From assembly GCF_002269385.1 (NCBI RefSeq), contig NZ_CP022957.1, forward strand, positions 553,001 to 617,000: a stretch of DNA of 64,000 bases. Direction: 5' to 3'. Made by a program: the position numbers and the translations under genes. Below the pieces are notes generated by a model. That model was not told the origin of the DNA, did no database searches, and worked only from the letters and a program-made list of their open reading frames with translations. Of the stretch, positions 1 through 10,279 are shown piece after piece. Position 1 is the stretch's first letter. Each line of letters starts with the position of its first letter. The stretch is from Maribacter cobaltidurans. Its GTDB lineage: Bacteria > Bacteroidota > Bacteroidia > Flavobacteriales > Flavobacteriaceae.

Positions 1-65
1 AAATCTTGGGTGGTCATAAAAATAAATATGCTTTTCTTGAGGAATAATTAAGAATACCCCTATAA

Positions 66-1142
66 TTAAAATATTTCCGATGCCTCTTTGAGCTTTTCGG
101 TATTTTCAACTAGGCTTAGTTCGTCTATAATCCTTTGAATATCGCCGTCTATGATATTGGACAAATCGTAAAGGGTAAGGCCTATCCTGTGATCAGTAAC
201 CCTTCCTTGTGGATAGTTATATGTTCTAATCTTTGCCGATCGGTCCCCGCTGCTTACCTGGGAATTTCTTTTGGCCGCATCTTCTTCCTGTTTTTTGGCC
301 AGCTCAAGGTCATACAATCTGGAACGGAGAACCCTAAAAGCTTTGTCCTTGTTCTTATGCTGAGATTTTTGGTCCTGACATTGTGCCACCAACCCGGTTG
401 GTATATGGGTCAAACGAACAGCAGAATAGGTTGTATTCACCGATTGCCCACCAGGTCCCGAAGAACAGAAAAAGTCTATCCGAACATCCTTAGGGTCTAT
501 TTCTACATCAAAATCCTCAGCTTCGGGCAATACCATGACCGTAGCCGCACTAGTATGTACCCTACCCTGGGTTTCCGTTTGCGGTACTCGTTGCACCCGG
601 TGTACACCAGCTTCAAATTTTAAGGTGCCATAAACATCCTCACCGGTAACTTCAAATTGTATTTCCTTGTATCCGCCACTGGTTCCTTCGCTCAAGTCGA
701 TTACGTTGGTTTTCCAACCTCTATTTTCGCAATATTTGGTGTACATTCTGAAAAGGTCGCCGGCAAAGATACTGGCCTCATCTCCTCCTGTTCCGGCCCT
801 TATTTCCATAACTACATCCTTGGCGTCCTCAGGGTCTTTGGGTATAAGCATGAGTTTTATCTCCTCTTCAAGGGCAGGAAGACTGGACTTGGCCTCTTCC
901 AACTGCATCTTGGCCATCTCCAACATTTCCACATCCGATCCATCCGCTATGATTTCTTCTGCCTCTTGAATATTATTGGTGTACTCAAGATATTGATCTC
1001 TTTTGGCCATAAGCTCCTTAAGATCTTTATATTCCTTGGTAAGTTTCACATACCTATCCTGGTCCGAGATAATATCTGGTTGTATGATAAGGTCAGAAAC
1101 CTCATCAAAACGCTGCTTTACAATATTTAACTTATCAATCAT
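66..1142 (-). CDS. prfA: Peptide chain release factor 1
   Basis: Class I release factor that recognises UAA/UAG in the ribosomal A site and triggers peptidyl-tRNA hydrolysis. The protein has the PCRF domain in its N-terminal half, a PxT-type codon-recognition tripeptide (PQT in the [10 protein letters not shown] segment), and the catalytic GGQ in [10 protein letters not shown] about 231 residues in, followed by a basic C-terminus. At about 358 residues it is full length. I chose the ATG at 1142; a TTG two codons upstream gives a longer frame but flavobacterial homologues begin MIDKL. It is the last gene of a minus-strand run with apbE, Rieske and purM-like genes; a purM-like/prfA neighbourhood is familiar in Flavobacteriaceae. 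Identification is secure. Confidence 0.97.
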   Translation of the reverse strand: MIDKLNIVKQRFDEVSDLIIQPDIISDQDRYVKLTKEYKDLKELMAKRDQYLEYTNNIQEAEEIIADGSDVEMLEMAKMQLEEAKSSLPALEEEIKLMLIPKDPEDAKDVVMEIRAGTGGDEASIFAGDLFRMYTKYCENRGWKTNVIDLSEGTSGGYKEIQFEVTGEDVYGTLKFEAGVHRVQRVPQTETQGRVHTSAATVMVLPEAEDFDVEIDPKDVRIDFFCSSGPGGQSVNTTYSAVRLTHIPTGLVAQCQDQKSQHKNKDKAFRVLRSRLYDLELAKKQEEDAAKRNSQVSSGDRSAKIRTYNYPQGRVTDHRIGLTLYDLSNIIDGDIQRIIDELSLVENTEKLKEASEIF

Positions 1143-1290
1143 TATCAACTACACTTGTGCTGCGAAATTACAATAATTTTATGACCAAATGGGTATTGAC
1201 GGTTGAAGTGGACCGTTTTAATGTAGACTTCCATAGTAGTAAAGAAAAGTCAATTAATATCGGGAAAGTAATGTTGAAACATCCTAAAAA

Positions 1291-2289
1291 TCAAGGAACC
1301 CTGTCCAATATCATTCCGGAACTTTTATACAATGTATTATCGGAATCCACTATAATTACCTCTGTTCCCCCTAACTGGTTGACCAAGGCCAATCCGGCAT
1401 TGCGGCCCATTATCATAATTGCCGTTGCCAAGGCATCGCAAAGCTCCGCATTTTTGGAAAACACGGAAACGCTTTGAATTCCTTTCTTTACTGGGTAACC
1501 AGTTCTTGGGTCGATAACATCCGTAAATTTTTCATCGTTGATCATTATGAACCTTTCCTTATTGCCCGATGTAGCAACCGATGATTCCACAAGGGGCAAC
1601 CATGAAAATACCCTTGACCTATTGTTAGGGTTGGCAATGCCCAATAGCCATTTTTCGCCACTAGCTTTGGTTCCCCACGTGGTAAGGTCCCCGTTGGAAT
1701 TAATGACCCCTGCAACCACCTTCTTGGATATCAATAAATCCTTTGCTTTGTCCACTGCATACCCTTTTCCTATAGCTCCAAAAGAAATCTTCATTCCCGG
1801 TTTGGATAGAAAAACGGTCGACTCGGATTCATTTAATTGGATATTCCTATAATCCACCTTAGCAAGGGCATTCCTCACTTGACTTTTTGTTGGCATTGAG
1901 GTCATTGCGCCGTTGAAGTCCCATAAATGATCCAAAGAAGCATAGGAAATATCAAAGGCACCATTGGTGATATCCGATATTTGTTTACATCTTTCTATCA
2001 GTTTGAAAAGCTCGGTGCTCACCTTTACCGGTTTTATCCCAGCATTTCTATTTATCATGGAAGTTTCAGATTCTGAATCCCAAGACGAAATCAGCTTCTC
2101 TATTCTATTGATTTCCCCAATCGCCTCTTGAATATTGATGTAGCCCAAATCCTCATTTACGGATACAACAGTAATTTCAAACGGACTTCCCATTAATGTT
2201 ACCGATTGCTTTACGGTCACAAATTTCTTTTCCTGAGCCGAAACCAAGAAACACCATAAAATGGACCATATGGTAAGTTTCAACTTCAA
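1291..2289 (-). CDS. apbE: FAD:protein FMN transferase (ApbE family)
   Basis: ApbE enzymes covalently attach FMN to threonine residues of exported redox proteins such as NqrB/NqrC and RnfG-type subunits. The 332-residue sequence opens with a Sec-type signal peptide (hydrophobic residues 5-16, ending SAQ), then MGSPFEI, the WDSESETSMINRNAG segment and FGAIGKGYAVDKA, all typical of ApbE, and ends with the DVIDPRTGYPV and DALATA motifs. The frame starts at TTG (2289); the next in-frame ATG would remove the signal peptide, so TTG is preferred. It lies between the Rieske lipoprotein gene and prfA. No target flavoprotein (nqr/rnf) is in the window. Confidence 0.93.
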   Translation of the reverse strand: MKLKLTIWSILWCFLVSAQEKKFVTVKQSVTLMGSPFEITVVSVNEDLGYINIQEAIGEINRIEKLISSWDSESETSMINRNAGIKPVKVSTELFKLIERCKQISDITNGAFDISYASLDHLWDFNGAMTSMPTKSQVRNALAKVDYRNIQLNESESTVFLSKPGMKISFGAIGKGYAVDKAKDLLISKKVVAGVINSNGDLTTWGTKASGEKWLLGIANPNNRSRVFSWLPLVESSVATSGNKERFIMINDEKFTDVIDPRTGYPVKKGIQSVSVFSKNAELCDALATAIMIMGRNAGLALVNQLGGTEVIIVDSDNTLYKSSGMILDRVP

Positions 2290-2455
2290 CTATGGAAATA
2301 TAAATAGGTGAAATTTCCTCTATGAAAATCTATTATACAGAAGGTAATGGCACACTTGGTCCTATCTAAAGAACAAGGGCCAAAAATATACCTTGCATAT
2401 GCTGGTATGAGGAATTTTAAAATCAAGCTTTATAGATTTGGGACAAAAAGCAATA

Positions 2456-2899
2456 TTATTCAAAAACACGAAGGATATTACCGTTAAGTTCAGTCTGAAA
2501 GACTTTTAAGGGTTTTACGGCCCTACCGTTCGCAGGATTTAAATTACTGCCGTCCTGGGCAAATTGCGATCCATGTACATCACAATAAAATATTCCTCCG
2601 TTCTGATTGACGAATCTTACTTCGTCATATCCTTCATGACTACACACCTGACTGGCAGCTACAAGCTCCCCCTCCAGATTTCTTGCAACTACTACTAGGT
2701 TTTTGAGAATAAAACCCCCGTTTGTAGCTAATTTGGAGGCTTCCTCAGAGGCAAGGTCTACCGTAAAGTCCACATTGGTTGGTTCCGCCACGATATTTCC
2801 ATTTTCTCCATTATCCTTTGAGCAACTGCCCAAACAGGGAAATGTAATGGCGAAAGCCGCCCCAGCTCCTAGACTTTTCAAAAATTGTTTTCTTTCCAT
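2456..2899 (-). CDS. Rieske [2Fe-2S] domain lipoprotein
   Basis: Small exported iron-sulphur protein of 147 residues. The N-terminus has a basic start, a hydrophobic run and a lipobox-like LGSC (Cys26), so it is probably a lipoprotein. The Rieske cluster ligands are visible as C86-S-H88 and C106-x-x-H109, with the expected spacing of about 18 residues. No catalytic domain is attached, so it is likely an electron carrier or a stand-alone ferredoxin-like subunit. It lies 48 bp downstream of the purM-like gene and 166 bp upstream of apbE on the same strand. The redox partner is unknown. The fold assignment is firm; the cellular role is open. Confidence 0.88.
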   Translation of the reverse strand: MERKQFLKSLGAGAAFAITFPCLGSCSKDNGENGNIVAEPTNVDFTVDLASEEASKLATNGGFILKNLVVVARNLEGELVAASQVCSHEGYDEVRFVNQNGGIFYCDVHGSQFAQDGSNLNPANGRAVKPLKVFQTELNGNILRVFE

Positions 2900-2947
2900 A
2901 GCCAGATGTTTAGTATAAAAACGTAGGTATCCGGCTAATCGTATACC

Positions 2948-4126
2948 TTAATACACAAAGGTTCCAAATTCGCTTTTTATGGTCAATTTTTTGGAGGGAG
3001 AGGCCTCTACCCTACCAATTATTTGGGCATCCACATTAAAGCTTAAGGAAATATCGATCAGGTCCTTCGCCGTCTCTTCATTGGTATAAATTTCCAATCG
3101 ATGACCACAATTAAAAACTTGATACATTTCCTTCCAATCCGTTCCGGATTGTTGTTGTATCAATTTGAACAAAGGAGGAACGTCAAAAAGGTTATCCTTG
3201 ATTATATGAAAATCATCAATAAAGTGAAGAATTTTAGTTTGTGCACCTCCGCTACAATGGACCATTCCATGTATTTCCTCTTTACCATACTTGGCAAGTA
3301 TCTTTTTTACGATCGGCGCATATGTTCTAGTTGGAGACAATACCAATTTACCAGCATCCAAGGGAGAATCCTCCACAGCATCAGTTAGTTTGGCATTTCC
3401 TGAATAAACCAAATTTTCAGGAACTTGGTCGTCATAGCTTTCCGGATATTTTTCAGCCAAATATTTTGCAAAAACATCATGTCTGGCAGATGTTAGTCCA
3501 TTACTACCCATTCCGCCATTGTATTGCCTTTCATAGGTAGCCTGTCCAAAAGAAGCCAAGCCCAAGATTACATCTCCCGCTTTAATATTCGCATTGTCTA
3601 TGACATCTTTTCTTTTTAGTCTTGCGGTTACCGTAGAATCCACAATAATAGTCCTAACCAAATCCCCCACATCTGCAGTTTCACCCCCGGTAGATTTTAT
3701 GGTAATTCCGAAAGTTTCCAGCTCTTTAATCAATTCTTCAGACCCATTAATTATGGCCGATATAACCTCGCCTGGCACTTTGTTTTTGTTTCTTCCAATG
3801 GTTGAGGAAAGCATAATATTATCGGTAGCACCGACACATATCAAATCATCGATGTTCATAATAAGTGCATCCTGCGCTATGCCTTTCCAAACGGATAAAT
3901 CGCCTGTTTCCTTCCAATACATATATGCCAGGGAGGACTTGGTACCGGCGCCATCCGCATGCATGACCAAACAGTACTCATCATTACCTGTTAGATAATC
4001 GGGTACAATTTTACAAAAGGCCTTGGGGAAAAGTCCTTTATCAATATTTTTGATGGCGTTATGAACGTCTTCCTTGGAAGCGGAAACGCCACGTTGATTA
4101 TATCTTTCACTGTGGGATGAGGACAT
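2948..4126 (-). CDS. purM: AIR synthase-related protein (PurM-like)
   Basis: Phosphoribosylformylglycinamidine cyclo-ligase family, which makes aminoimidazole ribonucleotide in purine synthesis. The protein (392 residues from the ATG at 4126) begins MSSSHSERYNQRGVSA, carries the PurM-type VMHADGAGTKSSLA and DALIMNIDDL nucleotide-binding motifs, and GETADVGDLVRT. It is longer and more divergent than enterobacterial PurM (about 345 residues) and belongs to the form usual in Bacteroidota. An extension back to a TTG at 4195 is open but looks like upstream sequence. It is followed by the Rieske gene on the same strand and preceded by GSIII. Whether it is the sole PurM cannot be told here. Confidence 0.85.
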   Translation of the reverse strand: MSSSHSERYNQRGVSASKEDVHNAIKNIDKGLFPKAFCKIVPDYLTGNDEYCLVMHADGAGTKSSLAYMYWKETGDLSVWKGIAQDALIMNIDDLICVGATDNIMLSSTIGRNKNKVPGEVISAIINGSEELIKELETFGITIKSTGGETADVGDLVRTIIVDSTVTARLKRKDVIDNANIKAGDVILGLASFGQATYERQYNGGMGSNGLTSARHDVFAKYLAEKYPESYDDQVPENLVYSGNAKLTDAVEDSPLDAGKLVLSPTRTYAPIVKKILAKYGKEEIHGMVHCSGGAQTKILHFIDDFHIIKDNLFDVPPLFKLIQQQSGTDWKEMYQVFNCGHRLEIYTNEETAKDLIDISLSFNVDAQIIGRVEASPSKKLTIKSEFGTFVY

Positions 4127-4219
4127 CTTTAACAAATTTGAGGCAAAAATAGGATAATTGCGTTTAACACCAACTTGTTTAGCACTTCTTGCCAATAGGT
4201 TTCAATTGGCTTCTACATA

Positions 4220-6406
4220 TTATTTTATGAACAATAATTCACTGTATTTGGTGAGTGGCCACAATTGGTCTTCGATTACTTTTTCCAGCTGATCGGCATG
4301 ACTTCTAATAGTGTCAAAATAAGGTTTTATATCATTACAATAGACCTCAGCCATTTTAGCCGTACCCGTTAGCTTATCCGCCTTATTCTGAGCATTACTC
4401 ATGGTGTCAGTGGCTTTTTTGAGTGCGGAAATATGTTCCCCTATTTCTTCGACCATGGAAAGCTGTGCTTCGGTAAAGCCCTTGTGTGCTGCCCCATAAA
4501 TCTCCTTTAATCCCGTTACATTGGTAATCAACTTGTTTTGATAGGCTATAGCGGAAGGAATTACCGAGTTATAGACCAGGTTTTTGTACATCTGTCCTTC
4601 TATCTGAAGGTGCATGACATAGGTCTCCAATTCCACTTCCATTCTTGCCCCAAGTTCAACTTCGCTCAAAACCTTCATCGACTTGAAGAGATCAATCGTA
4701 TCTTTTGAAGACAAAATCTTAAGGGCCTCAGGAGTATTTTTGTTATTGCTAAGTTTTCTTTTCTTGGCCTCGGTTTCCCAATCCTTACTATACCCATCAC
4801 CATCAAAACGTATCCTCTTGCAGGTCTTTATATATTCCCTAAGTACATTAAAAATAGCCTCGTCCTTTTTGAGCCCTTTTTTGTCCAAAAGTAAATCCAC
4901 TTCCTTTTTAAAGTCTTTTAATTGCTTAGCCACAATCGTATTCAACACCGTCATAGGTTTTGCACAATTGGTTTTGGAACCTACACCGCGCATTTCAAAT
5001 TTATTCCCTGTAAATGCGAATGGTGAGGTACGGTTACGGTCTGTATTATCCAATAGTATTTCAGGGATCTTACCAACAACGTTTAGTTTAAGTTCGGTCT
5101 TTTCCTCGGGGGAAAGCTTTCCTTGTGAAACGCCTTCCAATTCATCAAGGACACTACTTAATTGCTTACCAATGAAAATGGAAAATATAGCAGGGGGAGC
5201 CTCATTGGCACCTAACCTATGGTCGTTACTGGCCGATGCTATGGAAGACCTCAATACTTCCTCATAGGTGTCCACTGCCTTAATCGTATTTACAAAAAAA
5301 GTAAGGAACTGAAGGTTCTTCATTGGAGTACTGCCAGGACTTAACAGGTTAACTCCTGTATCCGTAGCAAGGGACCAATTATTATGTTTCCCGGAACCAT
5401 TTACCCCTGCAAAAGGTTTTTCATGGAACAGCACCTTTAAATTATGACGGTCGGCAATTTTATCCATAACGTCCATCAACAAAAGGTTATGGTCAACGGC
5501 CAGATTCGCCTCTTCAAAAACGGGAGCCAGTTCAAACTGATTGGGAGCGACTTCGTTATGCCTTGTCTTTACGGGAATGCCCAATTTCGTGCATTCCTTT
5601 TCCAAATCACTCATAAAACTTAGTACCCTACTTGGTATTACACCAAAATAATGGTCATCCAGTTGTTGTCCTTTTGGGGCCGCTACTCCTAAAAGTGTTC
5701 TACCCGTAATGACGATATCCGGTCGAGAATAGGCCAAAGCCTTATCAATTAGAAAATACTCTTGTTCCCAACCCAAGGTGGCATTTACTTTGGTAACGTT
5801 CTTATCAAAATACTTGGCCACTTGTGTTGCGGCCTCATCAACAGCGCCCAAAGCCCTTAATAATGGCGCCTTATTATCCAGAGCTTCACCAGTATAGGAA
5901 ACAAAAATTGTGGGTATACATAGCGTAGTCCCATAAACAAATGCCGGAGAAGTAGGGTCCCAAGCAGTATATCCCCTGGCTTCAAAGGTATTTCTTATTC
6001 CACCACTTGGAAAACTGGATGCATCTGGTTCCTGCTGCACCAATTGTCCACCTCCAAATTTTTCCAAAGCCCTGCCATCCAAGGTCAAATCAAAAAAGGC
6101 ATCGTGTTTTTCAGCAGTGCTACCCGTCAATGGTTGAAACCAGTGTGTATAATGGGTGGCTCCCATGGTAATGGCCCAACCTTTTATTGCCTCTGCAACT
6201 TGATCGGCGATTTTGCGATCAATTTTAGACCCCGTTACGATAGCATCCTTTAAACTTTCATAGGCATCCTTTGTCAAATATTGAAGCATCTTGGCTTCAT
6301 TAAAAACATTGACACCAAAAATATCGGAACGTCTTCCCTTTTCTTCTACGGAAATAACCGCTCTATTCAGGCTTTGTACTATTGCTTCAAATCTAGGTAT
6401 GGACAT
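4220..6406 (-). CDS. glnN: Glutamine synthetase type III
   Basis: ATP-dependent condensation of glutamate and ammonia to glutamine in the cytoplasm. At 728 residues it has the length of GSIII (about 700-730), well above GSI or GSII. Visible marks are FGVNVFNEAKM near the start, TAEKHDAFFDL, the catalytic-domain stretch GWEQEYFLID, the RHNEVAPNQFELAP segment, FHEKPFAGVNGSGKHNNWS (the ATP/glutamate-binding NGSGKH region) and a long helical C-terminal tail. It starts with ATG at 6406 and is divergent from a GSII gene whose start lies 190 bp away, so the two may share a nitrogen-responsive control region. Confidence 0.96.
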   Translation of the reverse strand: MSIPRFEAIVQSLNRAVISVEEKGRRSDIFGVNVFNEAKMLQYLTKDAYESLKDAIVTGSKIDRKIADQVAEAIKGWAITMGATHYTHWFQPLTGSTAEKHDAFFDLTLDGRALEKFGGGQLVQQEPDASSFPSGGIRNTFEARGYTAWDPTSPAFVYGTTLCIPTIFVSYTGEALDNKAPLLRALGAVDEAATQVAKYFDKNVTKVNATLGWEQEYFLIDKALAYSRPDIVITGRTLLGVAAPKGQQLDDHYFGVIPSRVLSFMSDLEKECTKLGIPVKTRHNEVAPNQFELAPVFEEANLAVDHNLLLMDVMDKIADRHNLKVLFHEKPFAGVNGSGKHNNWSLATDTGVNLLSPGSTPMKNLQFLTFFVNTIKAVDTYEEVLRSSIASASNDHRLGANEAPPAIFSIFIGKQLSSVLDELEGVSQGKLSPEEKTELKLNVVGKIPEILLDNTDRNRTSPFAFTGNKFEMRGVGSKTNCAKPMTVLNTIVAKQLKDFKKEVDLLLDKKGLKKDEAIFNVLREYIKTCKRIRFDGDGYSKDWETEAKKRKLSNNKNTPEALKILSSKDTIDLFKSMKVLSEVELGARMEVELETYVMHLQIEGQMYKNLVYNSVIPSAIAYQNKLITNVTGLKEIYGAAHKGFTEAQLSMVEEIGEHISALKKATDTMSNAQNKADKLTGTAKMAEVYCNDIKPYFDTIRSHADQLEKVIEDQLWPLTKYSELLFIK

Positions 6407-6596
6407 ATATATTCAAATTATTAATTCCACAAAATTACGTTGTTAAAATAACTATTTGACAAAATACCCATGAAAAAATAGGGGTATGATATAATTTATT
6501 GAATTCTTATAGATTTACCCCCTAAAAAATACCTAGATACCATAAAAAAACATATTTTTGGTCGTCTTTTTAATATGTAATATAACTACCAAAATT

Positions 6597-7619
6597 ATGA
6601 GTAAGATTAAATTAGAATACCTTTGGTTAGACGGTTACTACCCAACTCAGAACTTAAGGAGTAAAACCAAAGTAGAAGAGCATGAAAATTTTAAGGGTAC
6701 ATTGGAAGAGCTAAGCAATTGGTCTTTTGATGGGTCCTCTACAAAACAAGCTGAAGGTGGATCTTCCGACTGTTTATTGGTGCCGGTAGCTATTTATCCA
6801 GACCCCGCAAGAAAAGACGGATATTTGGTAATGACCGAAGTTATGAATGCAGATGGTACTCCACACGAATCAAATGGTAGAGCTACTATTGATGATGAGG
6901 ATGATGATTTCTGGTTCGGTTTTGAGCAAGAATATTTCATCATGGATACTAGGACACAGCTTCCTTTAGGGTTCCCAATTGGTGGTTATCCAGCTCCACA
7001 AGGTATGTATTACTGCTCAGTTGGCGGTAAAAACACCCATGGTAGGGCTTTGGTTGAGGAGCATGCTGACCTATGTATTGAGGCCGGTCTTAACTTTGAA
7101 GGTATAAACCAAGAGGTTGCCTGCGGACAATGGGAATTTCAATTGTTTGCCAAAGGAGCAAAAAAGGCTGGTGATGAAATTTGGGTCGCCAGATATTTAT
7201 TGCAAAGACTAACTGAATCTTACGGTTACTACATAGAATATCATCCAAAGCCACTTGGAAAGGATATGGACTGGAACGGTTCTGGTATGCACGCGAATTT
7301 CTCCAACTCCATTTTACGAAATGCTGGCTCTAAAGATGTTTATGAGAAAATATGTGAAGCTTTTAGACCTGTGGTAAAAGAGCATATTGAAGTTTACGGT
7401 GAGTTCAACGATCAACGTTTAACAGGTAAGCACGAAACTGCCTCTATCACTGACTTTAGCTACGGTATATCTGACCGTGGTGCCTCTATTCGTATTCCAT
7501 TGATTACGGTAGAAAAAGGATGGAAAGGATGGTTAGAGGATAGAAGACCTGCTTCCAACGGTGATCCTTATAAAATTGCGGCTAGAATTATCAAAACTGT
7601 GAAGTCTGCCAAAGTTTAA
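6597..7619 (+). CDS. Glutamine synthetase type II (eukaryotic-like)
   Basis: Second glutamine synthetase of the window, of the short GSII type (340 residues). It has the beta-grasp start LEYLWLDGYY, the NWSFDGSSTKQAEG loop, FGFEQEYFI for metal and substrate binding, GQWEFQLF, the NGSGMHANFS ATP/ammonium motif and a C-terminal DRRPASNGDPY. The ATG at 6597 is preferred over an upstream in-frame start at 6558 because GSII homologues begin MSKIKLEY. The gene is followed by a strong terminator hairpin at 7652. It is divergent from GSIII. Presence of both GSIII and GSII suggests conditional ammonia assimilation, which is inference. Confidence 0.95.
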   Translation: MSKIKLEYLWLDGYYPTQNLRSKTKVEEHENFKGTLEELSNWSFDGSSTKQAEGGSSDCLLVPVAIYPDPARKDGYLVMTEVMNADGTPHESNGRATIDDEDDDFWFGFEQEYFIMDTRTQLPLGFPIGGYPAPQGMYYCSVGGKNTHGRALVEEHADLCIEAGLNFEGINQEVACGQWEFQLFAKGAKKAGDEIWVARYLLQRLTESYGYYIEYHPKPLGKDMDWNGSGMHANFSNSILRNAGSKDVYEKICEAFRPVVKEHIEVYGEFNDQRLTGKHETASITDFSYGISDRGASIRIPLITVEKGWKGWLEDRRPASNGDPYKIAARIIKTVKSAKV

Positions 7620-7651
7620 AACACGACTATAATTAATTGTTGAAATGAAAG

Positions 7652-7677
7652 GCCTTGGATTAATCCAAGGCTTTTTT
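7652..7677. terminator. Bidirectional rho-independent terminator
   Basis: A perfect 20-nt palindrome (7652-7671; half-site GCCTTGGATT) is followed by a T run on the plus strand and preceded by an A run. It sits between the convergent GSII gene and the 7676-9241 gene, so it can stop transcription from both sides. Confidence 0.85.
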
Positions 7678-9241
7678 AGTTTTTGATATTTGGTAACGGG
7701 GTGTTCATCCAGTAGTCTTTGAAATTATCGGGCTTATTTATTGGTTGATTCTTGAAAAGCGGCCTGTTCTTCTTCATTAAAAGATTATCCTTTGGTACGA
7801 TTGAAGATTCCAATTGGAGTTCCTGTACGAAGAATTCCCTGAACTGTTTTCTATTTTCATAATCGGGTTCATTAATTAGATTCCCTTTCTCGTCCTTAAT
7901 CCGTTTCAGTTCAATTCTTAAATTTTCACTAGTGATTTTATCACGATTTGCCAAATAGATTATTTCCCTGAACAAATCCCGGCTCTTTTTATTATCTAAA
8001 TCTGGAATTAAAGAAACCTCATTCCCAATAATGGTAATTGCATCGAATTTCAATGGTTCTCCATTAAATATGATGTCATAGTTGGACAATCTACTGGCAG
8101 ATTTCTCATCCAATAGGTTAGTGAATTCTAAAATGAATTGATTTCTATTGAGGTCTAATGTAGTATCCTCCAATTGTAGTTTTGGAGGAGTGGCCAACCT
8201 AAAGGAATTATTCATGGAATGGTAGCTTAGGTACATTTTACCACCTTCTTCAATATATTCTACCTTGGTTTCGAAAAGTATGGTTTTTTCGCTGTCTCCC
8301 TTACCTTGCTTTTTATAGGTTATATAATTAAAACCAGTAATAGCAAAATTATCCTGGGTTATATATAGGTCTCCCTTGACTTCCACTTTTGTGCCGAGCA
8401 ATTCAAAAGAAACGTGGTATAAATATTCACCATTTACGATGACATCTTCCTCTTTGTAAAAGGTATGGTTACGGGTAAAGTCGCTGTCGAATCGATTGAC
8501 AAAATCAAAAGAATTGATTTTATAGTTCCTAATTGGATTATGAATTCTCAAAATAACAAATTCATTTCCCCCATAACCACTTAAAGTGGCATTGGAAATT
8601 GTTTTGGTTCTTTTGGAATAGTCATAAGGCTTCAGTCCCAGGGTGTCAATGGGAAAGTCAGTATTTTGGCGGTAGTCAAAAATTCGAATCTTGGAGGTTT
8701 CGTAATCCGAAATATTAAATCCTTGATCATAAACTTGCAGTAAGGCTTCATTTAGATTATTATAGCTCTCATTTTTTAACTGGTAATCACGATAATACCC
8801 CACATATGAATAAGGTTCCATTGAAACATTATTAGGTAAATTTTCAATGGCTTTATAAACAATTTCCCTAGCACTAAAATTAACCGCTCTCCTTCTCCTT
8901 TTACTTACGGTAACCTCATTCAATTCGAATAAGGCCGGTTTCATATTTATGGCAAGAATTGTTTTATCATTAAACATGGAAAGTGGCACTTCTATTTTTT
9001 CATAACCCATAGAGGATATTTCAAGAACCTCGCCCGTTAATTTATGCTTAAGTGGAATTTTAAAGCCGCCATCCGTATTGGATATAACACCTAGGGCCTT
9101 ACCCTTAATTCTCACCGTAGCAAAAACAACTGGTTGCCTGGATTCAATATCCAAGAGTTGACCCCGGACAAAATCAGATTCTTGTCCATTGCAAATAAAT
9201 ATCCCTAATATTAGACAAAAAAAGGATAAATATTTAACCAT
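7676..9241 (-). CDS. Carboxypeptidase-regulatory-like domain protein
   Basis: Exported protein of about 521 residues with a Sec signal peptide ending ICNGQ, then a CarboxypepD_reg-like beta-sandwich (RGQLLDIESRQPVVFATVRI, SNTDGGFKI, EISSMGYE; about residues 25-110). The rest is a large beta-rich domain seen in Bacteroidota outer-membrane-associated proteins, without a recognisable catalytic motif. There is no TonB plug or barrel signature. The ATG at 9241 is used; a TTG one codon earlier is possible. Its stop overlaps the GSII terminator, and it lies 7 bp after the exchanger gene stop on the same strand, so the two are probably cotranscribed. Function is unknown. Confidence 0.8.
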   Translation of the reverse strand: MVKYLSFFCLILGIFICNGQESDFVRGQLLDIESRQPVVFATVRIKGKALGVISNTDGGFKIPLKHKLTGEVLEISSMGYEKIEVPLSMFNDKTILAINMKPALFELNEVTVSKRRRRAVNFSAREIVYKAIENLPNNVSMEPYSYVGYYRDYQLKNESYNNLNEALLQVYDQGFNISDYETSKIRIFDYRQNTDFPIDTLGLKPYDYSKRTKTISNATLSGYGGNEFVILRIHNPIRNYKINSFDFVNRFDSDFTRNHTFYKEEDVIVNGEYLYHVSFELLGTKVEVKGDLYITQDNFAITGFNYITYKKQGKGDSEKTILFETKVEYIEEGGKMYLSYHSMNNSFRLATPPKLQLEDTTLDLNRNQFILEFTNLLDEKSASRLSNYDIIFNGEPLKFDAITIIGNEVSLIPDLDNKKSRDLFREIIYLANRDKITSENLRIELKRIKDEKGNLINEPDYENRKQFREFFVQELQLESSIVPKDNLLMKKNRPLFKNQPINKPDNFKDYWMNTPLPNIKN

Positions 9242-9248
9242 CAATAAA

Positions 9249-10187
9249 TTAAGCTAGGGTTACATACACGAAAGATAAATAAATTCCCATAAGAATTATA
9301 CCATCTCTCCAACCCAAGCGCAATCCCTTGGGAAAAAAGACTAAGGGAAGTATTAAAAAGGATATACCCAACATCCAAAATATATCATTGCTTAAAAGCC
9401 TTGAATCAACCACCTCAATAGGAGTAATTAACGAAGTTATTCCCAGCACGGCCAATAGGTTGAAAATATTGGAACCTATTAAATTTCCCAAGGAAATGGC
9501 TTTCTCCTTTTTAACGACCGCTATTACGGAAGCGGCCAGTTCTGGAATACTTGTGCCCACCGAGACTATAGTAATGGCTATTACCCTTTCGCTCACCCCA
9601 AATGTGGTGGCCAAACCTACAGCTCCTCGAATCAATAATTCCGAGCCTCCCCAAAGAGCGACACCACCCAAACCTAAAAAAAGGACCGTTTTATATAAGG
9701 GTAACATAACTGCGATTTCCTCGCCCTCCGAAACCACAGCTTTCTTTTGAAATCGCAATAAGTAAACTAAAAAGAAAAAAAGAAAAATAACCATAATTAA
9801 TCCCTCGTACCTCTCTATGATTCCATCAGAATAAATAAAGAAGAAAAACAAAAGTGAGGCGACCATCATTACCGGCCAATCCGTGGTATAGAAGCTTTTA
9901 TTTACATCTATGGGGCTCAATAAGATGGTTACGGCCAGGACCAAACCCAGATTTGCTATGTTTGACCCCACGACATTGCCCAGAGCCAAATCCGGAAAAC
10001 CACCCAATGCGGCCTTGACACTTACGATAAGCTCAGGGGCAGAAGTGGCAAAGGACACTACGGTCATCCCAATAACAATCTTGGGAATGTTTAATTTCAT
10101 GGAAAGATCCACAGCCGACTTTAACAACCAATTACCCCCCGCTATCAATAATATTAATCCTAGAAGTACAAAAAGGAAATCTTGCAT
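9249..10187 (-). CDS. Calcium/sodium antiporter (YrbG/CaCA family)
   Basis: Inner-membrane cation exchanger of 312 residues with about ten hydrophobic segments in two inverted halves. Each half carries the alpha-repeat hallmark: SFATSAPELIVS with GNVVGSNIANLG in the first, and SVGTSIPELAAS with GNLIGSNIFNLLAVLG in the second. These residues form the ion-binding site in the family, which exchanges Ca2+ for Na+ or H+. Length matches YrbG-type members. It is upstream of, and probably cotranscribed with, the carboxypeptidase-regulatory-like gene. It is divergent from the BlaI gene, from which it is separated by the double operator. Confidence 0.94.
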   Translation of the reverse strand: MQDFLFVLLGLILLIAGGNWLLKSAVDLSMKLNIPKIVIGMTVVSFATSAPELIVSVKAALGGFPDLALGNVVGSNIANLGLVLAVTILLSPIDVNKSFYTTDWPVMMVASLLFFFFIYSDGIIERYEGLIMVIFLFFFLVYLLRFQKKAVVSEGEEIAVMLPLYKTVLFLGLGGVALWGGSELLIRGAVGLATTFGVSERVIAITIVSVGTSIPELAASVIAVVKKEKAISLGNLIGSNIFNLLAVLGITSLITPIEVVDSRLLSNDIFWMLGISFLILPLVFFPKGLRLGWRDGIILMGIYLSFVYVTLA

Positions 10188-10279
10188 ATATAAGGTTTAC
10201 CTGCAAATATAAAGGTAGAAGGTTATTTGCACATGAGGGCCACCCATTTAAAATAGAAAAACTACAAATTTCGTTAAAT

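Noticed and set aside
4683..5267. A 194-codon frame on the plus strand
   Set aside because: It lies wholly antisense to the secure GSIII gene and its Ser/Leu-rich translation is that of a mirror frame.
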